Notes under the pieces: generated by a model
What the model was told of the DNA's origin: nothing
The model's input: the letters and a program-made list of their open reading frames with translations, nothing else
Databases searched by the model: none
Part shown: positions 13,101 to 28,100 of the stretch, in pieces
Position numbering within the stretch: the stretch's first letter is position 1
Layout of the letters: the number at the start of each line of letters is the position of its first letter
From: Phoronis australis
Taxonomy: Eukaryota > Phoronida > Phoronidae
DNA length: 64,000 nt
Direction of reading: 5' to 3'
NCBI GenBank assembly: GCA_002633005.1
Contig: NMRA01000275.1
Location: 103,336-167,335 of the forward strand
Program-made: the position numbers and the translations under genes

Positions 13101-16100
13101 TGGGCATTAACCTCAAAGTGTATCTCAGGTAAATGCTAATCCCTACGTTTTCAAAAATATATAGTTTAACAAGGTTCACCGTAGCCCTTAATTTTAAGTA
13201 TTGTAATTTAAACACGCCCTGCTTAGGTCCTCACCAGAACAAATACAATAGTACAGCAACCCTGATGTTACATAGACATGACCCACAAAAGTTATATTTG
13301 AAAATGAGATTTACCAGACAAAAATGAAAACACACACACACACATTCTGATAGGTTGTGGAGTAAAGCAAGTACATGCACGCGCACCCAGCCTAAAAATA
13401 GGGGCTTGAATTTCTTAAGTGTGCGTACCTATACTAAGAAAAGATTGGTGGAAGTGAACTTTTGTCTCTTTTTCTACTTTGTTTCGGAGTTTTTGTTTCT
13501 CTGGGGCAAACCTTTTAGCCCACTATGCCAAATAGGGGGCTCGTTCGAGCACCAGAGCCCCCTTGGATGCGGGCTTGGGAATCAAGCAGAGTTGGTACAG
13601 CAGAATGTGTCAAAGAATAAGGTTTGTTTACTGTTCTAAGAAAGAAGTTGACTCAATAATCCCTGTTTAGGGTACGTATTCCTCAGTAAGATACCTTGTA
13701 GTACATATAGTGTATTAGGGACGATCAGAAGCTGATGACGCCTGTGCTCCGGTGTGCTATTACATATCACAAATGGCAATTGGAGAAAATTCTTCCAAGT
13801 GATTTGACTACATTTGAAATTTTTTGTGACTTCATGTTGTTTAGTGTTCACTTGTGTTTGTGGTTGACGCCCCCGTGAGCCATCCTGCAATCCGCAATTA
13901 TAACTTCTCATTTAATTGTTAATTCACATTAGATACTTCTAGATATTTGTAAAATGTTACGAATGGTAATTTCTATCAGTCTGTGCCTTGTTCTGCATAG
14001 ATGCTCGATGATAGTCTGTGGTTATCAACTTGAATCTAATCGTGAATTCTTACTCATGCTTTTATCAGCGAAGAAACCTTTTTCTATCTCGTTATCTGTG
14101 TATCGTTGATCTGAATAGCAAGTGCCCCGAGTGCATGTACACACGCTTTCGTTAACAGCCAGTGTTTGTGGGACAAAGATGGCAGAGTGATTGGCTTGAA
14201 TTAGTAGCTTGATTGACATGCTGGAACTATCTACTGAAACAATTGTCCTCAGAACTGCACGCATTCACTCAATAATGTTGGAGCATTTTGTCAACTGAAA
14301 TACAAATGCAGTAAAACCAGGCTGAATTCTACTCATTCTGATGAAAACTAAATTAAATAATTGGTGGTCCTAAGATACCAGCTTCATCATCACGCATGAA
14401 AATGCTTTTCATATTCAAAAACATTGCTTTTGCACCTTTTGGCTAAAATATTTATGTACCGGCAAGTCTATGCCTTAATCGGTAGTAGTTGGTATTGTAG
14501 ATCTCACTGCAGTACTTTTTCGAAGCAGAATACTAAAAAACTACATGACGTGATGTAAAATGAACCGCCTGAGAAATGTTATCTTTTCCTCCATCGATCG
14601 ATCAGAAAAATCAAAACAGCTTCAGTCATGTTTTGTTGTAATTATGTGTTCGTCTTCCGTTACTAAATGTGCGCGAGAACGGTGAAATTGTCACAAAATA
14701 GGAAATTTAGCCAAAGTGATTATTTTAATCACGTTTTCCGGAGTTATCAATTAGTGGTTAATGAATTAAAAAGGAGCGCGTCTTCTCCACTAACTCTGTT
14801 TAGACAGACCATGTGAAATGAACCGCTTGGCTTAACCGTGTTTTGTTCGCAGCATTGAAAATCGATGATAATTAATACAAACCGAAGAACACATTCATCT
14901 AGTGTATTTTCACGCTCGCTGAAATAACGTTGGTATGTTACAGCACAAGCAACCCCTTCCATTAACCTGGACCTGTGTTACGAATGTTCACTTAAAAATG
15001 GACACACACTACGTTTGGTTTTCTTTTAATAGTTTAAGAGGGCAACAGACCTGCACCGCCTGTCAAAAACCCATAAAAACATTTCCAGAAACGAGCAAGG
15101 CTATACTGACTGAAACCCGCAATTTACTGTACCTATCATTTCTGACTTCGCCATGGGAAAAAGAGACCTAGCTATTTTGAAAATACTCAAATGTATGGAC
15201 AACGGAAAGTGCAAAAATGAAAAACAATGTTGCTCTTTGGCCAACTTATTAGCAAATATTTGATCACAAGTAGTTCGACAGAATACTACTTCTCTCTGAA
15301 TATAGTTTGTTTTGAATAAACCGAAAAGTTGGATATGAGTATGTTGAAGTCGCGTATTTGTAAATAAGAACATGACATTAAAATAGTGATCAAATTTTCT
15401 TAGTTATCTTCTTATTCATTTAGTTTTACTTTGGTTAGGCAAACGACACAATTCATGCCTTCCGTATCTGCGTTCTACAATACCAAAACAAGATCGACCT
15501 TAGGAGGCACAGAACAGTTCTCACTTGGTTTTGGCCAGCAAAACACACATCACTTGATTTGTCATCTTTTCTTCACTCTGTCAAAAACAGGATGCAAAGA
15601 ATGATATGTTTTCAATTATTTCACATAAATAGCCCTGCAGATGAGCACAGAAACTTTATTCTCTCTTGTATTTTTGACCCTTTCATTCCCACTAAAAACC
15701 AAGCTAGACTAAGAAAAATAACGGCAAAAATGCAAAATTGGCACTATTCACCTCAAAAACACCACTTCCCTGCCGATGCACGACTAAAGCCAACATTATA
15801 GTCTGAAAGCAAATTTCCTACCGATTCCGAAAATGTGGTCCAAAAGTACTGTCAACCAACTAGTTTTTTGTCAATTTTTGCTTGTTTGAGGGCTACCTAA
15901 AATCACAGCCAATTCCTCCGTCGCTACCCAGCAATGCACAATTGCAGCCGGGGGCCGCCATCTTGAAGAAGAGTGCAGCTACAGCCAAGAAAGTGGCCTT
16001 TTTTATTCACAGCATGTTCACAAATACAAACAAACCACATTCACTGAGCCTACGTGCAATGCCCTCCTACAAAATGCCCCCAAACTTGGCCTACCCCAAA

Positions 16101-19100
16101 ATTTTAATATTTTGGCAGTGCAAATTGGCCGCGGCCGCAGCCCAACTATTCAGTGCCACCTGAGGTCACATAAGAATCTGTATATGAAAACGCTAATTTC
16201 GGACCCGGATGTTGGACGTATGACTGCCTTTTGACTCCGTCGGACAGAAACAACTCGAGAGCGGCCGCAAGGACACCCGCCCCCGCCCGACGCCTCCTTC
16301 CCAATAGTTCCCGCGACGGAAAAGCGCCGGGTTCTGTGACTGCAAATCCCCTTTCTTAATGAATCGTGGCCTCAGTCGATCCGGCGTATGCGCTACATTC
16401 TCGAAGCCAAACACAATTCAGAGGTCATTCGTCCGCGGCCTGCGTTTACCGTTCACGCTTACTAAGTAGCGTGCTCAATATTCGGGGGCGAGAGAATTCA
16501 ACTATGTCAAGGTTGAATAATTTTCTGAAATTCGAATAAAGGGGCGGCCTCGGTATTTTATTCGCATGCGTTCGCTACCTCGGGAGCCTAATCTGTAAGA
16601 TATAACTGAACTCTGTCTGGTAGGCATTCTTTGTTGTGGGCAAATGCCCGTATGCTGTAGGTTACACAAACCTGATGGAAGCACCGGCAAACTTGCCCCG
16701 AGGTCAGTAACGCTAGGACTTCGCTGAAAAGTAAGACTTCGCAAGATTACGTAAGATGTTACCATGTATTTTAAATGAGAACGCGTGATTTTGGCTAGAT
16801 TTTTGCGAGGTCCTAGCATTACTGAACTCCACCCTGTTGAAGCGACATGTTAAAACTGGTCGTGGAGAACACAGATGTATCAAAATGTTTCTTAAGTATA
16901 TTTGATCGTTGTTTAGCTTTTTTCTTTGACAGGTACCGGTTAATACGAAAAATCAACCCAAGATTGGAAATGCCCTTTTGCAAATAATTATTTTAAAATC
17001 TCGATTATTGGTTGAAAACTTCATCTTTATAAATGGAAATGAGGGAGCAAAGAATTTTATTGGGCGAAAGTCTTTGAACTTTACTGCCTACGAACACTAA
17101 TCCTCCACGAATCCAATCGAACATCATTTGAATATCTGCGTGCAATACAGGGTCAGGTACTAGATACCTTGAAAGAGGTGTGTGGTTAGACTCCATTTGC
17201 TGGAAGACAACACAGTGTAAGACATGTGCTCCGCAGGAGCCGCTGTAATCTACATATACATTCCAAAACCACTGCGCTTCTCTTTGCCATATTATGTTCG
17301 CATAATCCTACAGTGATTGGAATAGCACCAAGCTAATTTGAGTGAGGATCTTGTTCACAGCTAAACACGTTCACAGATAGATGTGAATTTGAGGTATGGC
17401 AATAAAGTCGCATTGTGTGTATGTACTTCGCGGTATTACCATCATCACATTTGTGTGTGGGGAAATAACTATAATAACGGATGTTCGCCAAATAATGAAA
17501 TGCGATAAACAAAAATTTGGATGACAATAGCAAATAATACTTAAAAGCATTGAAGCTTTTAGGTGATATTTTTGTTTCCTATTTCAAGCATGTATCACCA
17601 GGGAAACTTCCCATGTGCAGCGGAAACCCGGCTAAAGCTGATTCCCTTACATTAGGTGGTAGCCGTGCGAAGCACGGGTTCCAGCTAGGAATATTAATTG
17701 TGAGTGAACTTTTTTGTTTAAAAACCTTTCATAATTGATTTTTATGGTGATAACGAATCTGACAATATCTTCCAACGTTAAGTTTTTGTTGTGTTATTTA
17801 CCGGAACACGTGCAGGCAGTTAGGCTAGGTCATAGCGATAGTTTTCATGCTATGGTGAGTTTGACTGGATTGCTTACCAGTCGCGCATCAATTTTCCTGT
17901 ATATAATATAAACACCTCACTATCGATACCGATTGCCTGGTGGGCCTTTTACGGGGGTTCGTTGACATTGCAACTAGGTCTGCAAATGAGCGTATTTTGG
18001 AAAGTCAACTCAATATCCTGTTGGTGGGGAACAAAATTCGGTTGTCACGTGATTGAAAATGAGGCGCGGGTCTTTTTCAGTTTTGTAGTATAGATTTGGG
18101 AGACCTTTTTCATCATGTTTGTATATGTCTGGGCTCTCAGTTCAGATTAAGTGGGTATAAGCATTAAAATGAGGGAAGATCGTTATTTTTGCTTGATATA
18201 AGTTTTGATCTGAAAATACCCGGCAAATGATAGACAGAATAGTTCGAATAGACGCTTTGGTCATGTTTTAAAACCTCTTTGAATATGTATAAACATGGGT
18301 TACAATTTTAGCCGTTTTGGTATAAGCGTTGTTTCCCAAACCTAAGGAAATGGCCGCTCTCTGCACATCAAACACCAGATCGAGATTGGCGCATGCCGAA
18401 CAGATCACAACAATGATTATGTGTCCTCAAGAAATATAAATATCTGTGCTGATGAGTGGATGAAAGTGAGCCGATGATAAACAACATGCGACTTGTCGGC
18501 AGCGTTCCATCGACCGTTCAAATAATCCAGACGCCACAATTAGCAAAGAGACCAATTACTTTCATCTCCTATGAACAGGAAGGAATTTTCAAAACACCCA
18601 GGAAAAATGATTTACAAGTAAACATTTTGAATTCATGCTGTGAGGCTGAATCATTATAACAATATATTTAAGATTACAGAATCTTTTTAAAGAGGACTAA
18701 TTTCGTTAAACAGAAGTTCGTTAAATAGCTTTTGAACTAAAAAAATAGGATTCAATTTTCTACTAAATATTTCTGCACTTTCTTCTGCCAATACTATGGT
18801 GACAATTTTTATAAATCGCACTTCAAGCGAATGACTTACTTAACGAAGAACAAACGCGTTGAACTTCGTCTGCACTAGAGATGTGGGTCTCAGACGATCA
18901 ATAAACAATAAAGGTTCCAATGGGGTAGTCACGTCACCATTTTCAATCTGAACAGTTTTGAACTAGCAGTTCGTTATGTATTTGCATGCATTAAGGTACA
19001 TGTCTCTACAGCCGAAGATTTTGTTCTCAAGTGTTTTTCAAAGGCACATAACGCCAAGTTTTACTTATAGGAGAATGTGAGTCACATTTTTACGGGTCTG

Positions 19101-22100
19101 GCTCACCCATCGTCCTCGACAAAAATGCATCATTTTGCCTGTCCGTTCGTTTAGGACCAATTTTGATTTTTTCCGCAAATGGTAGACATCTTGTACAAAT
19201 AATAACTAACTTCTAAGTACAGTCGTCACTGTATCTTGAACGATTTTTTTTTCAATTTTTTTGTGTTTGCACAAGATGAATAAAACTAAGGTAATATTAA
19301 TTGAAGTACACGAAGTGTATAAAATGAGTAAGTTTTAAAATAAAGAAATTCTTTATTATCACGATTTGAATCATCATTTAAGGTGCCCAAATCGATGAAT
19401 ATTTTGAGTCATCCAGTTGAGTAAATAATATGACCAAAGAGATGTGTTATCCTGATTGGTTATTCCATAAGGCAGACCATCGCGAGGTAAGGCCACAGAA
19501 AGCACAGCTTGACAACGGACGGACATCAGGATATTGTTACCTTTTGTGCCAGGGATCTCAGATCGGGATAAATCTCATATGAGGGGTCCCGGTATCTCTG
19601 TTTCATTTAAGCCGGTTAATGACATAAGGAATCTGTTGATGAATGTGAAGAATAAGACAGTGAAAGAGAAAAAATCTAATATAGTGTATGGTATTTCATG
19701 CTCGGATTCAGGATGCGAGGAATCATATATTGGTGAAACCAAACAAGCCCTGAAAAGTTAGATCAGTCAACATCGCCGGTCCCGTTACGGAAATTGTTAT
19801 GATTCGGCGGTATTCTCCCACATGGCTAGTACGGAACATTCTTTCTCCGTGGAGGATGTCACTATTCTAGATAGGGAAGAAAACTGCTTCAAACGAGGGG
19901 TTAAGGAGGCAATAGACGAAAGAGTGGACTATAATCCCAGTTAAAACAGACAAGCGGGCCTGAGATTTCAGTCACCAAGAACTTGGGATAGGGCGCTAAA
20001 GAGTATCTCGCGCAAACTGTGCTATCAAACACATGATGAGTCACGTGACACCTCAGTGGCCTACCGAAGTCCTCGAGATGAGGACGCAACGAAGCTAACT
20101 CAATCCATAAGTCCAGTAATTGATTTATTTTTTCATATGAAAATACAAATAGTTTTCATTTGAAGAGCAAACGTAAAAGTGCCTTATTAGGTTGTTTAAC
20201 AAATACTTGGGCATGTGTATGTGAAATAGGTCTAGCAATCTGAATACGATAAGGGCCATTTCGGGAATTGCCCTTGTTGTTATAATTTGTTCGTCTACGT
20301 GCACTTCTCAGAACGTATAGAATTCCAAGCCAGTTACTAGTCTGGTATCTATGCACCGCCAAAGCTTTCGTAAACGAGCACGTTTCTGTGCGTTGAAACG
20401 TGCTCATTCGGTGCGCACAACTGCTAAATCAATGAACGCGCAGAATTAGTAATTTATAACGCGCATTGCGCTTATTCAACTCTCAGAGTTGGTTATTCAA
20501 TCCGCAGAATTGGCCTTCAGTCGAAAAATAAGGTTTGAATTTCGAAGATTATAGTTGCCAATTTCCATAAAGTGAGCATCTTAATGAAAGTGCTATTGAT
20601 TTTTGAGGGGCAAACAAGTTTCAAATTATAATATAGTACATAAAACTTCAATTAATTTTTACTTTTGCTCAGGGCATGGCATTTATGTGGAAACATTACT
20701 GACACTAGCATGACTCAGCTTTGTTCGCTTGTTGTCTTGAAAACCTAAAATTGGTGGTGTTTTATCCTAAGACTCTTTTAAGGGGTCTTAAAGGCACCTA
20801 CTAACCCCAACAGATCCATTGGAAACACTCTTACTTGGAATTTGGGATACCTTACTGCAACAGGCTGAAGGCCTTGGTTGCACATGCATGTAATTCATTG
20901 AAACAAAGTAGGCATACTGGTTCAAGATACGCGTTGAATAAGCAATTGTGCGCGTTGATTGAATAATTCCATGCGTTGAGTAAGTGCAGAAAGGTAGTCA
21001 TTTAAGAACCGATTGCGCCAGTCAAATAGCTAACTCTGCGCTCTGATTAAGCAATTGTAGTTGAAAAAGTATATTTCAACGCACAGAAATGGTACTCTTT
21101 TGAGAACATTTAACGCTTCATAGCTGGGTAAGTCGTTAGGCTTAGGACTTTAACTGAGATTCTGAAATGTTTTACTTGCCAGGTGACCCAAATCAGCCAC
21201 TAGGTGACCCAAATCAGCCACTATTATATAACTCCAAACTCCAATAACCTGACCAAATCACGGATACCGAATTAACATAAAAATTGACAATGACAATGAA
21301 TTCTGATTTCAGTCGTTAGCTGGATGTTCTTCATGGAAGCCGATTTTTATGAGCAGTTAAAAAGAAAATGCTAACGAGGTCAGCAAGACATTAACAGTAA
21401 CGGAATAAAACGTTTTCGTTACATTCTGAATAAAGTTCGCGCATTAATGAAAGGGTCAAGTAGCTGTTTTTAAGTACGGATGTGTGCAATTTTAAACAAA
21501 TAACCCATTCTCGGAATGTATGACCTACCAACCAAGGTCGCGTTAATATCCGGACTCGAACAGTCCTCTTCGCAGCCCCTTAAACGAGAAGGATACCTTT
21601 TTTCATGTCGTATTTAGTAAAAAATACGGTTAGTTTATTATTAGTCGTGCCTTACTCTGGAAGTGATGTTTAAGGGGGTTAAGAATTTCCCACCATTTTG
21701 TTTTCACATAGTCTGACTGTGTGAGCTGTCGATCAGTCATTGGTTTTTCTCGGTTGGGATAAGCTCGGCTGTCGTTTGCATTTATTTACGAGTCAGTCAA
21801 CATGCCGCACGGTTGCTGTGTACCGTTATATACTCACTTTCGTTTCACGCGTACTTTGGGTATACCATTACACAGTTTTCCGAAAGATGACACGCTCAGC
21901 TGTACTTGGCTCATTCGTGTGAAGAGCCCAGCGTTACCGTACACGCAACGTACAAAGCAATGGAGAATTGACCTAACGCCAGGATTACGACTGACGGCTT
22001 TTCTGACAAATCAGAACGCAGCATTCTTTACACACCTTCGTCTGCGTTTCCAAGCCTCCACACAAATGTATTTTAGCCGACAAACAATACGTTGTCGTGT

Positions 22101-25100
22101 AAAACCTGTTTTAGTCTATAGCTGAAGAAACTGAGTGATAAGAGTGGTGATTACTCAAAGGTCCAAGAAACACACTTTTCAGTTTAGTGGCTATAGTGTA
22201 CGCTTATTCGATTTTGACTCCGGAGTTTCACTCGTCTGGCCTCCTTTGTCTCAGCACCTACTGGATCTCAGCACTATAGTCTAGCAATAGTCCCTGGAAA
22301 TTGTTTTTATATTTTAACTATTTTTCAGTTATTTTGACCTATAGACATCGTTTTGTTTCGTAGCAGAGGTACACTTTTTGTCATTGATATACCCCTAAGC
22401 TGGCGTTTAACTGAACTTTTGTCCAAAATTGAGGGATTCGATCGGCACAGGGAGGGACATTAGATTACTGAACTCAAAGCCTTGTTCGAGCTGTTGTCAC
22501 GAAAAAATACAAACAGATGAATTACTTTTTGATGAGAACCTCTGGTATACACTTCGCCTGAGTGTTACAGAGAGCTCATTTTGAAGTTATTGAAACATGA
22601 TATTTAGATTTATGAAGCTTTAAAAAAGGAATTTGAGCTATTTTTGTAAATTGCCATTTTTGCCGCTAAACAGTCTTGTCGTTTTTGGTAACCATACCAC
22701 AGTTTAACGATCATGCTACGCTTAAAGTAAGTGCAAGCTATCTTTGTGCAGTAGAACTACAAAAAATGCGAATTTTGTCAGAAGATAAGCCTAACTTAAA
22801 TGTCTTAATGGTGCAATCATAGCCAATTCCATGCATTGATTGGACTTGGACACAGCCCTAGACCTACCGGAGCTAACTTTTTGACCGGGAGAAGATGAGT
22901 GGCTACTTGAGCTATAAACCTGAGTTTTTTTAATCGAAATATTTCGGTCGAAGATTAGAAAAGCGTAAACATTGCCATCGACTTGACCTACTTTACTCGG
23001 GGAGCCCCACGGGCAGTTGTGACCTACTTTTCATTTGGCGGGTTTTAGCAGACGACAGAATAAAAAAATCGGTGAATCTTCACTGATTTTGTTCGAAATA
23101 TCCTAAAATCTATGGCATCGTTAAGATAATTCGACTTTAAGGAACATACCCAGCTTTACCTGAACACATCGCATCAGTGGCCTTGTCATCTGTCAGGTGA
23201 AGGTGAAGCCCGTGTGGGGTTCTTCGGATTTTCGCTGGCTCCGAAATACTTTTTCTCAAACACTTATTTTTTCATCGTCACCTTTCCAAATTCCCACATC
23301 GCCTGTTTCAGGTAGTGCAAAAACACTAATTGATTCCACCATGAACGTCGTTTAGCGACAGTATATTTGTCCCTGACATGTTGTTTGTTTGTCGGGTGTC
23401 ACTTGACTTTTCGCAAGGGGGCGTAGCTTGCGATAGGTCAATTACCGAGCGTGTGGCAAGCATTTTCTGCCGTCGGATTACGAAAAAATATATACGCAGA
23501 ATTGATGAAGGTTCCTGCAAAACAACGCCTGATTCCCGCTACTGCCCTGTTGCCAGCCCCGAGATGTGCAGTTTTGAAGCGAGTGGCCTCGCGAGCTGTG
23601 GCCTCTACAGTGACCGGAGGCGCTTCATCTACTGTCACCCGTGCCTCCAAACGTACTCCAGTGCGTGCAGACCCGGAAACCAGCAGTGAGTCGCTTTGTG
23701 CTGGTGTTGTTTCCAGACCAGAGCATGTAAGCAGCCCTGCAGCGATGTTGAATAGTGTGAGTGAATACAGGCCACCAGTGGGGAGAACAGTTCGTCGTCC
23801 ACTGATCAGGCCTGTAAGCCAAACTTTGATAAGTTTATTGTAGACTTGACTTAAGTCTTGGAGCTATTTAGAAGGTGCCAGGTGTGTGGCATGTTAGCGG
23901 TTTGGTGCTCAGGTCATCATCCAGTGGGAACAGCATAGACATTCTATTGATGAGGTCGGCATAAGAGTGCGCACAGCTGTCTGTGCGTATTCTGCCTCAC
24001 TATACTCGGGCTCAAACATTCATGTATATCCACCCACTGACTGTTCGTGAAAAAATTCCTCGCCACCACTGCTATGAGCAATGTCTCCGTCACTCACGTC
24101 ATTGTGTCTGTGATATGAGTCGCCGACTCCATTTTCATGCTACTACAAGCTAAAAGATTCCTAAATCCAACATAACTTAGTTCTCTGACAACTTAGATTG
24201 TCTTAGAATACTCGTCGATGGGAATTGGTGACAATTTTAGGAAACCAGCACATAAACAACAGTAGAAAAGATCCCCACAGTAACCTCGAACGCACTACAA
24301 AATAGCGGGAAATTCTTAACCCCCTAAACGTCACTTCCGGAGTATTGCACGACTAATTAATAAATTTACTGGGAGGCGTAATTGACTGAAACATATGTCT
24401 GGGATAATCAACGAACCGTATTTTTACTAAAATTAACATGGAAAAAGGCTGTCTTCACCTTTAACCGTTGGCAAATTGATTAGCAGTTAAGTGAGTGTAA
24501 AACCCTTTACGCGCTAACAACTGAAAGGATTGGAGTTCCATAAGGTTCTTTCTGCGCGTTAAAATGTGCTTTTTCAACGTTTCAACGCGCACAATTGGTT
24601 ACTTAAAGCACAAAATTGTTATTTTTGATGAGGAATAAAAACGTTTCGTTACGCGGGCCAATACTTAATTTTAGTACGGATATTGAATTTCGAAGACTGT
24701 TGTCGATTTTTATATACCGATCATGTTAATTAACGTGTTATTGACTGTGAGAGATACTTTGTTTCAAACTATCAAACTTATTAATTTTCACTTTTGATGA
24801 GGGATGGTTTTCATTCAATGACTCAGGTAACAGCCCTTACAATAACATAATTCTGCGTCTTTCGTTTGGTGACTTGACAATGGAGCCTAAACGCCTTGAC
24901 GTGAAAAGCCGTTGCGGTAACCACTGATAGGATAGGAAGTCCATGCGAAGAATAAGGAGCAAGAACTTTTTTGTGCATACAAATGTGCTTATTCTACGCT
25001 CAGAAAGTGCTATTATTTGCGTAGAACGATCATTGGAATGGGGAATAAAGGTGTTACGCTACGCGTGCTTACATCGATGCGCGTACACGTATTATTTTGT

Positions 25101-28100
25101 TAAATATGGCGCGATATGACTAAATTGTGTTCGTTACGGCACTGTATGGGTAAGTGCGCGAACCATTTGCGACAGCAGCTGGGTTGGGAAACGATAATCA
25201 TGTAGGCTCTTTCATCCGAGGACTCAGAAAAGGATTCTGTTTCTGACTGAAGAAAATGATTCTTCTAGGCGTTACTTCGTTTTGCGCTGCGGCAACATCG
25301 GCATAGTGGTTACGGCGGTTACAGTCTCGACACGTTTTACGGTATGCCGGGCAACGACGAGGGGCGTGATTGGTTGCACATGTGCCACACACTGGAGGCT
25401 GCTGAGTTGACTGCGCTTTTTTAACAACCTAGGCTAGGTTAAAATTGTTTTCACCCGAGTGAAAAGGGAAAAATGAAAAAAATAATTTAACTAAAATGGT
25501 GATGATACTTTCGAGTTACCGTACTTCACTGGTTTTCTGTTATAGTTAGAACTCTACGGCGTCCTAATGAAAACGTTTGCTGCTTACTGAGGTCGTCTTT
25601 CCAAATAATCATTGAACTCGACTTTTCCTCCTTGAACTTCATAAACGCCCAGACACGTTCACTGTCTACCTTAAACTGATTGATGTGATGATAAAACAAA
25701 GACCCCCTACAATTGTGCATGTTTGCCTTTTGAATTAAGCGGGCTGACAACAAAAGCGCTAGCGAAAACGCCAGTAGTTTTTGGGTAACTTAAACCTTCA
25801 CAAAAGCGACAGCAAAAATGACCCTTACGACCGTTCACATTACTGTACTTCTATTGCTAGTGAAAGTACTGGTGAAAACTCTCTAGCTGGAGTTTTAGAA
25901 CGTATGAAAACCGGGTATTAGTGCCGCGAATGAGCGCAAAACGAATCTATCCAAAAGACGAGAAGTGGTGATAAATTTCAGAGTTCCCCCGCGCACGTTG
26001 CGGTGGAGAGAGCACCTCCAAGATTTAGTCAGAGGTTGCACAAATTCCCGAGTTGATCTCAATATGTTCAACTTTACTTCTTTCTGTTAGTGAATGAGAA
26101 GCCAAGTTACGTTATTTTTCTACAATGCTACTGCTCCTAGCACTGAAACATTATATAATCCCCAGTAGACATGGGCGGCGCAGAACTGAAACAAGTGAGG
26201 GCTATAGCTACCAGCCCCCCTNCACCGCTCATAGATCATAGGCAGCGCAGCACTGAAAAAATGAGGGCTACAACCCTTCCCTCAGCCCCTATGGTGCGAC
26301 GCCCATGGACTAGAAGGGTCCAGGCGGCTACACGACGTTAAGAAGTATTACAAGCAGTGAATAAGTTTTATGATTCACAATTTTTCGCATTTGCCAAATT
26401 GTTTTAGTTTGTGCAGTGCGAGCTTCAAAATATTGACAGTTCGTTAGTGCTTGAGATAGACTCTAGAACTTGGCTAGTAAGGCTTGAGATAGACTCTACA
26501 ACTTGGCCAGTAAGGGCTTATTATTTCAAGTTATTACTTGAGATAGACTCTACAACTTGGCTAGTAAGGCCTTATCATTTCAAGTTATTGCTTGAGATAG
26601 ACTCTACAATTTGTCCAGTAAGGGCTTATTATTTCAAGTTATTACTTGAGATAGACTCTACAACTTGGCTAGTAAGGCCTTCTCATTTCAAGTTATTGCT
26701 TGAGATAGACCCTACAACTTGGCCAGTAAGGGCTTATTATTTCAAGTTATTACTTGAGATACACTCTACAACTTGGCCAGTAAGCGCTTATCATTTCAAG
26801 TTATGCGCTGAGCTCGAATAATAATGAACTGCGGTACTTTTTCAAACTAGAGAATTAGTTTTCTTCTTAGTAACAAGTTGATGCCTTTTTTGTATCCGTA
26901 AGTGGTTTAAATCGCTTCTTACACGAAGCGAGAGTTTATAATCGCTTGAAACAGTTTTCCATTTAGATCTATTGTACTGACATAGATCTTAAAAATGAGA
27001 GTTCAAAAAGGCGTCCAGTCTACTTTTTTACAAAAAATCAGCATAGCACAAATACATAAACTCCTTGTTTTTGATTTTGCCTTTATAATCCTGTTCATAA
27101 TGTCAGGTTCTGATGGTTACAAAGAATCACCCGATGTTTTCCTGACTTCCACACTGCCTTGGCGACTGAAACTAACCTACCGTGACAAGAATTTTCCTCA
27201 AGCGTAGGAACCATTTCTCATCTGATTCTGGCTTAAAGCCTATTTTATAACAGTAATTGAGCTAAATTAAAATTTGTTTTTGACAGAAGCCGAGGGTTTA
27301 TTGTTCCTTCAAGTCCTGTCTACAAAATCCGATATTTGTATGTAACTTCGAACACGACTTTGGTCTTTCGTTTGACCTGCAAAGAACTGATAGTTCGCTC
27401 TGGCACGAGACTGCTCTGTAAATAAATTGACAAGAAGTGATAACTAAATTTGTAGAGCCTCGTCTCAGCAATAATGAACTGCAAAACCCAGAAGTCACAT
27501 CAACTGTAACAAAGGAACAATTTTACAACGTTAAATAGTCTAAATCAAAATGTGTTTTTAAGATGGAGGGCGGGTTTATAGCCTTTTATCTTTCACAGCA
27601 GTACTTTAGACAGTCATTTTGCAAACACATGGTTTCGCGGGACTAGCACAATGCATTTGAATTCGTTTTAATTTGTATGATATTAGGAAGAGCAAAATGT
27701 GATTGAGGCGTTAAGTAGTAATAGGTCCAGTTCTATCGTTCGACATAGAATAGTAAAGTGCGTTTTGTGTTGACTCCTTTAAATGATCCATCTTATTTCC
27801 TTCTCTCATAACTCTTCTACAGTGGAAGCGTTAGTTCTCGTGAGCAGAAACGGTCGACTTCCGTTTACTGGATCAACAGTTATAGAGTGCAGCGATGAGA
27901 ACGCGCCATCCAGTATACGGTTTCAGCATCTGGACAATGACGGCAACTGGCGGGACATCGACGCTACAAAACCGGGGAGCAGAGTTGCAGTGAGGAAACA
28001 AACCAAGGTGCTAACACTGACACGAGACACGTGGTTAAGGATGGAAGAATTAAATGGGGCTTACAGGTGCATGACGCGCTTAGAGACGGTTTACACGATT

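Noticed and set aside
26450-26806. CRISPR-like regular repeats
   Set aside because: The 54-bp units are directly adjacent with no unique spacers, and this is animal DNA; it is a tandem satellite-like array.
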